From Dehalococcoidia bacterium (GTDB lineage: Bacteria > Chloroflexota > Dehalococcoidia > UBA6926), in assembly GCA_012271225.1 (NCBI GenBank), contig JAAXGS010000143.1, positions 1 through 7,759 of the forward strand: a DNA stretch of 7,759 bases. The letters are read 5' to 3'. The stretch's first letter is position 1, and each line of letters opens with the position of its first letter. The notes below the pieces were generated by a model. That model did not search any database and was not told the DNA's origin. It saw nothing but the letters and a program-made list of their open reading frames with translations. Positions 1 through 5,856 of this stretch are shown here, one piece after another. Position numbers and translations under genes: made by a program.

Positions 1-466
1 CGAACAGGGCCGTGCTGGAGAAGACGGAATCCGCAAAGCCAAAGAGAACGGTGGCGTACGCGCCCAGGGCAAACGGCAGTATCACGCCGCCAATGGCAAC
101 GCCGCTGGCCTGCGGCACAAAGCGGAGAAAGCTCTTCAGATCGGTGTTCAGGCCGGCCTCAAGCAGGAGCACGATGGCCGCTATCTGACTCACGCTATAC
201 AATGTCTCATGGACGGGAATGATGGAATGCTCGCCCTCAGGCAGCGGGAATAAGGGCCCGATGTGCGCGAATGGGCCGATGTTGGTCAACTCGATGCCGC
301 CAAGCGCAAACGGGCCGATGATGATGCCCGCCAGCAACTCCCCGATGACCGCGGGCTGCTTAAAGATTCTCTCAACGACCTCGCCGGAGAGCTTGGCCGC
401 CGCAAGAATGACGCCCAGCTGCATGGCAAGGCGGACTACTATATGGGTGAGTTCTTCCTCCAACAT
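1..466 (-). CDS. Cation:proton antiporter, CPA2 (KefB/Na+/H+ exchanger) type, N-terminal part
   Basis: This is the first ~155 residues of an inner-membrane monovalent cation/H+ antiporter; the gene runs off the left edge. Translated from an ATG at 466, it contains Q-P-A-V-I-G-E-L-L-A-G-I-I-I-G-P (residues 38-52), the classic 'P-x-V-I-G-E-x-x-A-G-x-x-x-G-P' signature of CPA2 exchangers. Further on is I-V-L-L-L-E-A-G-L-N-T-D-L (98-110), matching the family's 'L-L-F-x-x-G-L-E-T-D-L' region. Hydrophobic stretches near 38-57, 93-108 and 120-142 fit membrane helices. An in-frame TGA lies upstream of the ATG; an in-frame TTG at 484 is an alternative start. The G-run directly before the ATG is too close to be an ideal Shine-Dalgarno. 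The ion (Na+ or K+) and any C-terminal TrkA domain cannot be judged because the C-terminus is missing. The gene diverges from yraN. Confidence 0.9.
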   Translation of the reverse strand, partial: MLEEELTHIVVRLAMQLGVILAAAKLSGEVVERIFKQPAVIGELLAGIIIGPFALGGIELTNIGPFAHIGPLFPLPEGEHSIIPVHETLYSVSQIAAIVLLLEAGLNTDLKSFLRFVPQASGVAIGGVILPFALGAYATVLFGFADSVFSSTALF

Positions 467-520
467 ACCCCCCAGGCGCGTCAATGGGCGCTGGCTGATT
501 CAGTATACGTGACCGCCTGA
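467..520. promoter_or_regulatory. Short divergent spacer with shared GTATAC-centred -10 candidate
   Basis: Only 54 bp separate the divergent antiporter and yraN starts. A palindromic GTATAC at 503-508 gives TATACT on the minus strand (507 to 502), a good -10 for the antiporter with a leader of roughly 30 nt. It also gives TATACG on the plus strand (504-509), a possible -10 for yraN. I find no convincing -35 for either direction, so this is a weak call based on the -10 alone. Confidence 0.3.
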
Positions 521-952
521 GTGCATCGCATACCCATGCGCGTCGAACCAACCGGCCCTTCGGCACGGAGCAGGCGCGGGCTCCACGCGCAGAATCTGGC
601 GCGCCGCGACCTTGAATCCCACGGGTTTCACACGCTTGCGGAGAATGTCCGATACCGCGCGGGAGAGCTGGACATCATCGGGATCATGGATGACACGCTC
701 GTCGCCGTTGAGGTGCGCAGCCGCGCCACGCCCAACCTCGGCTCGCCGGAGGAGTCGATCACCCCGTCCAAGGCCGCCCGCCTCGCCCGGCTTGTGCGCG
801 CGTACCGCCAGGATCATGAGGCGGATGACCTGCCGGAGAACACGCGCATCGACGTCGTTGCCGTGGTCTTTGACGGACGGAACAGGGTGAGCCGGCTGAG
901 TTGGCATCGCAACGCCGTGGAGGACACGCCGGAACCGGGGAGCGCGGGATGA
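521..952 (+). CDS. yraN: YraN family (UPF0102) putative endonuclease
   Basis: A 143-residue protein with the restriction-endonuclease-like fold of the YraN/UPF0102 family, a conserved bacterial family of uncertain physiological role. Visible landmarks: an N-terminal helix (residues 20-34), N-V-R-Y-R-A-G-E-L-D-I-I (42-53; E49 and D51), V-A-V-E-V-R-S-R (61-68), P-S-K-A-A-R-L (82-88) and R-I-D-V-V (109-113), in the order usual for the family. Two usual residues differ. The lysine of the E-x-K element is arginine (R66), and the helix-1 glutamate (normally in a G-x-x-A/G-E context) appears as Q24. The basic fold should hold, but nuclease activity is uncertain. The start is not secure: GTG at 521 and ATG at 536 are both in frame and neither has a Shine-Dalgarno. 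It is probably the first gene of the plus-strand run. Confidence 0.9.
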   Translation: MHRIPMRVEPTGPSARSRRGLHAQNLARRDLESHGFHTLAENVRYRAGELDIIGIMDDTLVAVEVRSRATPNLGSPEESITPSKAARLARLVRAYRQDHEADDLPENTRIDVVAVVFDGRNRVSRLSWHRNAVEDTPEPGSAG

Positions 953-970
953 TCCGGGGAGCCGTTCCCT

Positions 971-1000
971 TTGGCGGCCTGCCGCGGCCTCTGCTAGAGT
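971..1000 (+). promoter_or_regulatory. Candidate sigma-70 promoter upstream of first zinc-ribbon gene
   Basis: TTGGCG (971-976) and TAGAGT (995-1000) are separated by 18 bp, each matching four of six consensus bases. Transcription would start near 1007, only a few bases before the ATG at 1012, giving a nearly leaderless mRNA. That would agree with the lack of a good Shine-Dalgarno there. The spacer contains a short inverted repeat, GCGGC (974-978) and GCCGC (981-985). The call is weak because G+C-rich DNA gives such matches by chance. Confidence 0.3.
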
Positions 1001-1011
1001 GATGGAACGCC

Positions 1012-1278
1012 ATGCCTATCTATGAATACATCTGTGAGGACTGCGGCCGGGAGATGAGCGTCTTCACGCGCTCAATCTCCACCCCGGTGACTGAACCGGC
1101 ATGCGGTGACTGCGACGGCGGGTCTGTCCGGCGCAAGATTTCCCGTGTTGCCGTTGTGCGGTCACCCCAGGAAACGTTCAGGGACTATGACCGAATGTCC
1201 TGGGTGGATGACGCTCCTGGCGATGACGACTACGATGGCTTTGATGATGACGGCTTCGACGATGACGGATACGGGTAG
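1012..1278 (+). CDS. FmdB-type zinc-ribbon protein with acidic repeat tail
   Basis: An 88-residue small protein starting M-P-I-Y-E-Y-I-C-E-D-C-G, the hallmark of the FmdB/CxxC_CxxC regulatory-protein family (named from a putative formamidase regulator). C8, C11, C31 and C34 form two C-x-x-C knuckles that should bind one zinc. The segment S-R-V-A-V-V-R-S (45-52) matches the downstream paralogue (S-R-V-A-Y-V-R-S), so the pair arose by duplication. After about residue 65 the two diverge. This copy ends in an Asp/Gly/aromatic tail, D-G-F-D-D-D-G-F-D-D-D-G-Y-G (75-88), a tandem repeat of D-G-[FY]-D-D-D. The biochemical function of the family is not established; nucleic-acid or protein binding is inferred from the ribbon. 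There is no convincing Shine-Dalgarno before the ATG, but the conserved M-P-I-Y-E-Y fixes the start. Confidence 0.88.
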   Translation: MPIYEYICEDCGREMSVFTRSISTPVTEPACGDCDGGSVRRKISRVAVVRSPQETFRDYDRMSWVDDAPGDDDYDGFDDDGFDDDGYG

Positions 1279-1280
1279 GG

Positions 1281-1300
1281 CGCGCGGCTAGAGCCGCGTG
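1281..1300 (+). repeat. GC-rich inverted repeat between the two zinc-ribbon genes
   Basis: CGCGGCT (1283-1289) and AGCCGCG (1292-1298) are perfect reverse complements around a central AG, extendable by a G-U pair and a C-G pair to 1281/1300. As RNA this is a stem of about eight pairs with a four-base loop. It sits 2 nt after the upstream stop and 2 nt before the Shine-Dalgarno (GGAGGG, 1303-1308) of the next gene. There is no T-run, so it is not a standard terminator. It could affect mRNA stability or ribosome access. Confidence 0.5.
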
Positions 1301-1316
1301 ACGGAGGGCTACGAGC

Positions 1317-1673
1317 ATGCCCATTTATGAGTACACGTGCGCTGAGTGCGGGCGGCGGTCAAGCGCCTTCTTTAAGGTGATGCCGGAGGAGCCGCCCGCG
1401 GATCAGGCCTGCGCGCACTGTGGGTCCACCAAGACCGAGAAGGCCGTGTCGCGCGTCGCCTACGTCCGCTCCGTTCAGTCGCGGCATGAGGCCTCGGGGG
1501 ATCCGGACGCCCCCGGGTATGACTACTGGCGCGACCCCTCCAACATCGGCCGCTGGGCGGAGAAGCGCATGGACGAGGCGGGAATAGAGATGCCGGACCG
1601 GGTGCGTGAGATGATCGGGCAGGCCCGGGAGGGAGAGGTCGACAAGATCCTCGACAAGCGTGGCCTTGATTAG
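1317..1673 (+). CDS. FmdB-type zinc-ribbon protein with N-I-G-R-W tail
   Basis: A 118-residue paralogue of the preceding protein. It opens M-P-I-Y-E-Y-T-C-A-E-C-G and has C8, C11, C32 and C35 as the zinc-binding pairs, followed by V-S-R-V-A-Y-V-R-S (44-52). Its C-terminal half is different: D-Y-W-R-D-P-S-N-I-G-R-W (69-80), then a charged, probably helical stretch, E-M-P-D-R-V-R-E-M-I (91-100), then R-E-G-E-V (104-108). I recall similar tails on FmdB-like proteins in Chloroflexota genomes, which supports the taxonomic guess; this is memory, not a search result. A strong Shine-Dalgarno GGAGGG (1303-1308) lies 8 nt before the ATG. The gene follows its paralogue by 38 bp and precedes the glycyl-tRNA synthetase by 45 bp, so co-transcription is likely. 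The precise function is unknown. Confidence 0.9.
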   Translation: MPIYEYTCAECGRRSSAFFKVMPEEPPADQACAHCGSTKTEKAVSRVAYVRSVQSRHEASGDPDAPGYDYWRDPSNIGRWAEKRMDEAGIEMPDRVREMIGQAREGEVDKILDKRGLD

Positions 1674-1705
1674 GCTCCCCCACGCCCCGGGATTGACGCG
1701 CCGTC

Positions 1706-1721
1706 AGGGGGTTGCCGCGTG
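1706..1721 (+). promoter_or_regulatory. Ribosome binding site fixing the GTG start of glycyl-tRNA synthetase
   Basis: AGGGGG at 1706-1711 lies 7 nt before the GTG at 1719. The first in-frame ATG (1746) has no comparable site in front of it, so the GTG is preferred. Confidence 0.7.
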
Positions 1722-3041
1722 AGTCCGCAACCCGCGATTGACGATATGAACACGATCGTCTCGCTCGCCAAGCGGCGCGGATTTGTGTTTCCCGCCAGTG
1801 AGATCTACGGTGGAATCGGCTCCACTTGGGATTACGGGCCTCTGGGTGTTGAGCTCAAGCGCAACGTGCGGGACGCGTGGTGGCGCGCGATGGTGCAGGA
1901 GCGCGATGACGTTGTCGGCCTCGATAGCGCGATTATCCAGAGTCCGCTGGTGTGGGAGGCCAGCGGCCACGTGGCGGGCTTCACGGACCCGCTGGTTGAG
2001 TGTCGCAGCTGCCACCGGCGGCAGCGGGCGGATCACATTGCCGATGACACGTGCCCGGATTGCGGGGCAACGGGGCAATTCACCGACCCGCGCCAGTTCA
2101 ACCTGATGTTCAAAACCTTCATGGGCCCCGTGGAGGATGAGGCGGCCATCGCCTATCTCCGCCCGGAGACGGCGCAGGGCATCTTCACAAACTTCGACAA
2201 CGTCCGTTCCACCATGCGCAAAAAGTTGCCGTTCGGCATCGCGCAGACGGGCAAATCGTTCCGCAATGAAATCACGCCGGGCAACTTCATCTTCCGCACG
2301 CGCGAGTTTGAGCAGATGGAGATGGAGTACTTTGTCCGGCCCCAGGACGGCTTCACATCGCTGGACTACTGGCGGGAGGAGCGGATGCGGTGGTACACCG
2401 GGCTTGGCCTGGATCCGTCACGACTGCGCTTTCGGCAGCACGATGCCGATGAGCTTGCGCACTATGCCGCCGCGGTCTATGACATTGAGTATCTCTTTCC
2501 CATTGGCTGGTCGGAGCTTGAGGGGATCGCGTATCGCGGCGACTTTGATCTGCGGCAACACCAGGAGCATTCCGGCCGGAAATTGGAATACTTTGATGAT
2601 GAGCGGCAGGAGCGTTTCCTGCCGCACGTTGTTGAGCCGGCCAGCGGCGTCGACCGCTGCCTCCTCGCCTTTCTTGTGGACGCCTACGTGGAGGAAGAGG
2701 TCAGGGACGAGACCCGCGCCGTCCTGAAGCTCCACCGCGATCTTGCGCCGTACAAGGTCGCCGTCCTGCCCCTGTCACGCAACGAGAAACTTGTGCCGAA
2801 GGCCCGTGAAGTGTATGACATCGTCCGCGCCCGTTGGGTGTCGGACTATGACGATTCACAGTCCATCGGACGCCGTTACCGCCGTCAGGACGAGATCGGG
2901 ACGCCATATTGCGTCACCATCGACTTTCAGACGGTCGAGGAGGATGACGCCGTGACGGTTCGGGACCGGGACACGATGGAACAGACCCGCGTTCCGATTG
3001 CGGGCCTGCGCTCCCTGCTTGAGGACCGCCTGACGGGGTGA
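1719..3041 (+). CDS. glyQS: Glycyl-tRNA synthetase, alpha2 (single-chain) type
   Basis: A 440-residue class II aminoacyl-tRNA synthetase that charges tRNA-Gly with glycine in the cytoplasm. The sequence is colinear with the dimeric, eukaryote/archaea-like bacterial form, not the alpha2beta2 GlyQ/GlyS form. Landmarks: S-E-I-Y-G-G-I-G-S-T-W-D-Y-G-P-L-G (27-43); an inserted zinc knuckle with C95, C98, C112 and C115; R-P-E-T-A-Q-G-I-F (148-156); motif 2 F-R-N-E-I-T-P-G-N-F (181-190) continuing R-T-R-E-F-E-Q-M-E (193-201); W-S-E-L-E-G-I-A-Y-R (264-273); motif 3 S-G-V-D-R-C-L-L-A-F (309-318). Residues ~340-432 (L-A-P-Y-K-V-A-V-L-P-L) form the anticodon-binding domain, complete to its end. Length is at the short side of normal and nothing essential seems missing. 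It sits mid-operon, 57 bp before the SbcD-GNAT gene. Confidence 0.98.
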   Translation: MSPQPAIDDMNTIVSLAKRRGFVFPASEIYGGIGSTWDYGPLGVELKRNVRDAWWRAMVQERDDVVGLDSAIIQSPLVWEASGHVAGFTDPLVECRSCHRRQRADHIADDTCPDCGATGQFTDPRQFNLMFKTFMGPVEDEAAIAYLRPETAQGIFTNFDNVRSTMRKKLPFGIAQTGKSFRNEITPGNFIFRTREFEQMEMEYFVRPQDGFTSLDYWREERMRWYTGLGLDPSRLRFRQHDADELAHYAAAVYDIEYLFPIGWSELEGIAYRGDFDLRQHQEHSGRKLEYFDDERQERFLPHVVEPASGVDRCLLAFLVDAYVEEEVRDETRAVLKLHRDLAPYKVAVLPLSRNEKLVPKAREVYDIVRARWVSDYDDSQSIGRRYRRQDEIGTPYCVTIDFQTVEEDDAVTVRDRDTMEQTRVPIAGLRSLLEDRLTG

Positions 3042-3098
3042 CGCGCCGCCGGTCCTGTGGCACGTCCGTGGGCTGAACCCCCTAGAGGGTGAGAGCGA

Positions 3099-4937
3099 AT
3101 GAGAATCATCCACTTTGCGGATGCCCACATCGGCGTGGAGACCCACAGCCGCCCCGTGTCCTCCGCGGAGTTGGACACGCTGCCCAAATCCTTTGCGCCG
3201 GGCGTTGACCGCCGCGCGGTGTACGCCGGGATGCCGTCCGGCCTCATCGACGCCCTGCGGGCGCTGGATGAGCTTGTCGAGCACGCCCTGTCAGACCCGC
3301 GGGCCGATCTGGTCATTTTTGCCGGGGATGCATATCGGTCGCGGGATCCGTCACAGACGCATCAGCGGGAGTTTGCCCGCCGAATCAACCGCATGGCCGG
3401 GGCGGGGATACCCGTTTTCCTGCTGGCGGGAAATCACGATGTGCCGAACACGGAGGGGCGGGCGACAACGCTCGACATCTTCGACGCCCTTGCGGTTCGC
3501 AACGTTACTGTCGGCGCGCGGCTGGGCATCCACAACATCGAGACCCGCGCGGGGGCTGTGCAGATCATGGCGGCGCCCTGGCTCCGGCGCAGCGCCGTTG
3601 TCGCCCGGACGGACCACCACGGGAAATCGGTGGATGAGGTGAATGAGTGGATGCAGGAGTTCCTGACGTCCGAGATTCAACGAATGGCGTCAGAGCTTGA
3701 CCCGGAGATTCCGACGGTTCTCGCCGCCCACGCCACCGTCAGCACCGCCACTCTTGGGCATGAGCGGAGCCTGATGATGGGGCGCGATTACGTCCTGCTG
3801 CCAAGCGCGTTGCAAGCCCATCCCATCGACTACGCCGCGCTCGGCCATGTGCATCGGCATCAACGCATCGCCCACGCGCCGCCGGTGGTGTACGCCGGCA
3901 GCCTGCACCGCGTTGATTTCTCTGAAGAGAATGACGACAAGGGTTTCTGCGTGGTGGAGATTGACCCCGGCCTGCCCGCGGGCAGTCGCGTTACCGAGTG
4001 GACGCGGCGCTCCGTCTGGGCGCGCCCGTTCAAGACCCTCACGATTTCCCTGAGGGAGGCGGACAGTGATCCGATGCGGTCCATTGAGGAGCGCCTCTCG
4101 CGGTTCGATGTGACGGATGCGACCGTGCGCGTCGAGGTCGGCACCCCCGCCGCGCTGGCGGGCGCCGTTGACCGGATACGGATTCAGAGCCTGCTGCGGC
4201 AGGCCGGCGCGCACGTTGTTGCCGGCGTCACCGTCCGAGCGGATGCCGTGGAACGCAGCCGCGTGCGGCTGGGCCACGATACGGCAATCGAGTCGCTCAC
4301 ACCGGAGCGAGCCCTGATGCTCTACCTGGACAAGGCATCGGTTGCGCCGGAGCGTCAGCGGGCGCTTCTGGCGGACGCGCGGGAGATCATCGTCAGCGAA
4401 CTTGGCATGGAGGCGGCTGACATGCGCAGCATCGATGAGGTGTCCGTTCGGGTGGCGGCCCCTCAGGATATGGAGTCCGCGTTCGCCCTGCGGCGCGAGG
4501 TCTTCATTGATGAGCAGCAAGTTGATCCTGATGAGGAGTGGGATGGCCGCGATGATGCCGCCATCCACGTTGTCGCTCTCATTGACGATGAGATCGTCGG
4601 CACAGGGCGTCTCATCCTTGGCAGGGACGAGGGCATGGATGAGACGAAGGGCCGCATTGGGAGAATGGCCGTCAGGCAGGCGCTGCGCCGGAAGGGCATC
4701 GGCATGCGCATCCTCGCGCGGCTTGAGGAGGAGGCCCTGGCGCGCGGCGTCTCACAGGCTCTCCTCCACGCGCAGACGTATGTGACGGAGTTCTATCGGC
4801 ATGCAGGATACCTTGAGCATGGCGAGCGCTTTTATGAGGCCGGTATAGAGCACATTGCGATGACGAAAGACCTGACGCAGACAGCTGATGCGCGCGCCGT
4901 GTCTGAACCGCCGGCTGGGGGATCCGTCAACGAGTGA
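3099..4937 (+). CDS. sbcD: SbcD/Mre11-type nuclease fused to a GNAT acetyltransferase
   Basis: A 612-residue two-part protein. Residues 1-~435 are an SbcD/Mre11 metallophosphoesterase, the nuclease that works with the SbcC/Rad50 ATPase on DNA ends and hairpins. All metal-binding motifs are present: D-A-H (8-10), G-D (76-77), G-N-H-D (111-114), H211 in A-A-H-A-T, and G-H-V-H (249-252), followed by Y-A-G-S-L-H-R-V-D-F (265-274). A capping domain follows to about 430. Residues ~448-591 are a GNAT N-acetyltransferase resembling the ElaA/YjcF branch: A-L-R-R-E-V-F-I-D-E-Q-Q-V (463-475), H490, and the acetyl-CoA loop M-A-V-x5-R-R-K-G-I-G (523-535). A polar tail closes the protein. The start has G-A-G-G (3085-3088) 10 nt upstream. 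No sbcC follows; the next gene is convergent. The nuclease and acetyltransferase assignments are firm; whether they act as one protein is open (see the internal start at 4422). The acetyl acceptor is unknown. Confidence 0.95.
   Translation: MRIIHFADAHIGVETHSRPVSSAELDTLPKSFAPGVDRRAVYAGMPSGLIDALRALDELVEHALSDPRADLVIFAGDAYRSRDPSQTHQREFARRINRMAGAGIPVFLLAGNHDVPNTEGRATTLDIFDALAVRNVTVGARLGIHNIETRAGAVQIMAAPWLRRSAVVARTDHHGKSVDEVNEWMQEFLTSEIQRMASELDPEIPTVLAAHATVSTATLGHERSLMMGRDYVLLPSALQAHPIDYAALGHVHRHQRIAHAPPVVYAGSLHRVDFSEENDDKGFCVVEIDPGLPAGSRVTEWTRRSVWARPFKTLTISLREADSDPMRSIEERLSRFDVTDATVRVEVGTPAALAGAVDRIRIQSLLRQAGAHVVAGVTVRADAVERSRVRLGHDTAIESLTPERALMLYLDKASVAPERQRALLADAREIIVSELGMEAADMRSIDEVSVRVAAPQDMESAFALRREVFIDEQQVDPDEEWDGRDDAAIHVVALIDDEIVGTGRLILGRDEGMDETKGRIGRMAVRQALRRKGIGMRILARLEEEALARGVSQALLHAQTYVTEFYRHAGYLEHGERFYEAGIEHIAMTKDLTQTADARAVSEPPAGGSVNE
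4409..4424 (+). promoter_or_regulatory. Internal Shine-Dalgarno and ATG at the nuclease/acetyltransferase junction
   Basis: GGAGG at 4409-4413 lies 8 nt before an in-frame ATG at 4422 (M442 of the fusion), just where the GNAT domain begins. Initiation here would give a free 171-residue acetyltransferase, close to a normal GNAT length. An out-of-frame TGA at 4418-4420 sits 1 nt before this ATG. The arrangement looks like a former or hidden gene boundary. Confidence 0.5.
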
Positions 4938-4953
4938 TTCGGGGGAGACACGC

Positions 4954-4976
4954 CCGCGCAGTGGACGTAGGCGCGG
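4954..4976. terminator. GC-rich hairpin in the convergent spacer, possible terminator
   Basis: The 73-bp gap between the convergent fusion gene and moaD-moaE holds CCGCGC (4954-4959) and GCGCGG (4971-4976), a perfect 6-bp inverted repeat with an 11-nt loop. A short TTTT run follows at 4990-4993, further away than in a typical intrinsic terminator. A second inverted repeat, GGGCGG (5000-5005) and CCGCCC (5016-5021), overlaps the end of moaD-moaE. Neither is a textbook terminator. Confidence 0.25.
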
Positions 4977-5010
4977 TGACGGACAGTGATTTTCGGCGTG
5001 GGCGGCGCGG

Positions 5011-5703
5011 CTAGCCCGCCCCGCGCAGCCACTCTGAGCCGCCGTCCCACACCTCGCGCTTCCAGACAGGCGCCAGCGCCTTGACCTTCTCCACGGCCTC
5101 GCGGCACGCGTCAAATGCCGCGCGGCGGTGGGGAGAGGAGACCGCGACAACAAGCGAGACCTCGCCGATCTCAAGCCGGCCGGTTCTGTGCCACAGGGCA
5201 ATGCCGCCGATGTCGTAGTCCTCCAGCGTTTCACGGCCAATGCGGCGGAGAACGCTCTCCGCCATCTCACCGTACGCCTCGTATTCAAGAAAGAGGACGC
5301 GCCGGCCAAGGTTGTTGTCTCGGACGACCCCCTCAAACGTGATGAGCGCGCCGTCCGAGGACGCTTTCAGCGACTCCGCAATGCGCCGCGTGTCAAGCGG
5401 CTTGGGAGTGACGCCCGCCTGCACGCCCTCCGCGTCGGACACCGCGCCCCCGCTCACCGGGGGTATCAGCGCCACCTCGTCTCCTGACGCCACGGGGGCA
5501 GAGCCGTCCGCGTATTCCTGATTGACGGCGACGACAACGCCCTCACAGCGGTCTGCCAGGGCGGGATGCTGTCGCCGAACCTCCCCCAAAAGGCGGGACA
5601 CCGGCTCGCCCTCGGGCAGGTCGATGGTGATCTCGGATGCGCCGGCCGCCTCACGCAGCGCCGCGAATAGTCTCACTCGCACATTCATTGCAGTACTCAT
5701 CAT
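5011..5703 (-). CDS. moaX: MoaD-MoaE fusion molybdopterin synthase (MoaX-like)
   Basis: A 230-residue single-chain molybdopterin synthase, which converts cyclic pyranopterin monophosphate to molybdopterin in the cytoplasm. Residues ~6-86 are MoaD (ubiquitin-like sulfur carrier): V-R-L-F-A-A-L-R-E (10-18), ending in P-P-V-S-G-G (81-86), the Gly-Gly that must be C-terminal to carry the thiocarboxylate. Residues ~98-227 are MoaE: G-A-L-I-T-F-E-G-V-V-R (118-128), N-N-L-G-R (130-134), H-R-T-G-R-L (172-177), S-P-H-R-R-A-A-F (190-197) and K208/K215 in V-K-A-L-A-P-V-W-K-R-E, spaced like the two catalytic-site lysines of E. coli MoaE. About a dozen residues link the domains. M. tuberculosis MoaX has the same layout and is cleaved after the Gly-Gly. 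ATGs at 5703, 5700 and 5688 are possible starts; none has a Shine-Dalgarno, and 5688 fits MoaD alignments best. Confidence 0.96.
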   Translation of the reverse strand: MMSTAMNVRVRLFAALREAAGASEITIDLPEGEPVSRLLGEVRRQHPALADRCEGVVVAVNQEYADGSAPVASGDEVALIPPVSGGAVSDAEGVQAGVTPKPLDTRRIAESLKASSDGALITFEGVVRDNNLGRRVLFLEYEAYGEMAESVLRRIGRETLEDYDIGGIALWHRTGRLEIGEVSLVVAVSSPHRRAAFDACREAVEKVKALAPVWKREVWDGGSEWLRGAG

Positions 5704-5744
5704 GGACGGCCGGGATGATTGCGCGCCGCCCGCCCACTGCTGCC

Positions 5745-5773
5745 ATTATAGGCGCGTGTGGGGCCCATCTAAG
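5745..5773 (-). promoter_or_regulatory. Candidate promoter for moaD-moaE
   Basis: On the minus strand a perfect TATAAT occupies 5750 to 5745. Seventeen bases upstream is CTTAGA (5773 to 5768), a poor -35. Transcription would begin near 5738, about 35 nt before the first ATG. The strength of this call rests on the -10. Confidence 0.5.
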
Positions 5774-5802
5774 CGGAGTGCTCGCGAGGGCATTTGTGAT
5801 GC

Positions 5803-5832
5803 TTGACACAAACTCTCCGTGACAGATAGACT
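5803..5832 (+). promoter_or_regulatory. Strong sigma-70-like promoter for the cox operon
   Basis: A perfect TTGACA -35 (5803-5808) is followed after 18 bp by TAGACT (5827-5832), four of six matches to TATAAT. The predicted transcript start is near 5839, leaving a leader of about 85 nt before the coxB ATG. It is divergent from the moaD-moaE promoter, whose -35 region lies about 30 bp away. Confidence 0.6.
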
Positions 5833-5856
5833 CAAGCCGTTGCGGGGCAACGCTTG
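5833..5856 (+). repeat. Inverted repeat at the expected 5' end of the cox mRNA
   Basis: CAAGC (5833-5837), one unpaired C, GTTGC (5839-5843), loop GGG, GCAAC (5847-5851) and GCTTG (5852-5856) form a ten-pair stem with a single bulge. It begins directly after the -10 element, so it could be an operator at the start site or a hairpin capping the mRNA 5' end. No T-run follows, so a terminator or attenuator is unlikely. Confidence 0.6.

Noticed and set aside
219..512. Plus-strand frames of 97 and 85 codons near the left end
   Set aside because: The minus strand here encodes a clear CPA2 antiporter N-terminus, so these are antisense shadows.
2137..2727. A 196-codon plus-strand frame inside the glycyl-tRNA synthetase gene
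   Set aside because: It lies in an alternative frame over the catalytic core and is dominated by Arg/Ser/Ala, the mark of a shifted reading of G+C-rich coding DNA.
3077..3090. ACCC/GGGT hairpin around the Shine-Dalgarno of the sbcD fusion as a riboswitch-like element
   Set aside because: The stem is only about four pairs and could easily arise by chance; no wider structure supports it.
3690..4568. A 292-codon minus-strand frame opposite the sbcD fusion
   Set aside because: It is antisense to conserved nuclease motifs, low in complexity and has no recognisable domain; long antisense frames are usual in G+C-rich coding DNA.
5000..5021. GGGCGG/CCGCCC inverted repeat as a terminator for moaD-moaE
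   Set aside because: It overlaps the coding end of the gene and is followed on the minus strand by an A-run, not a T-run, so it does not fit an intrinsic terminator.
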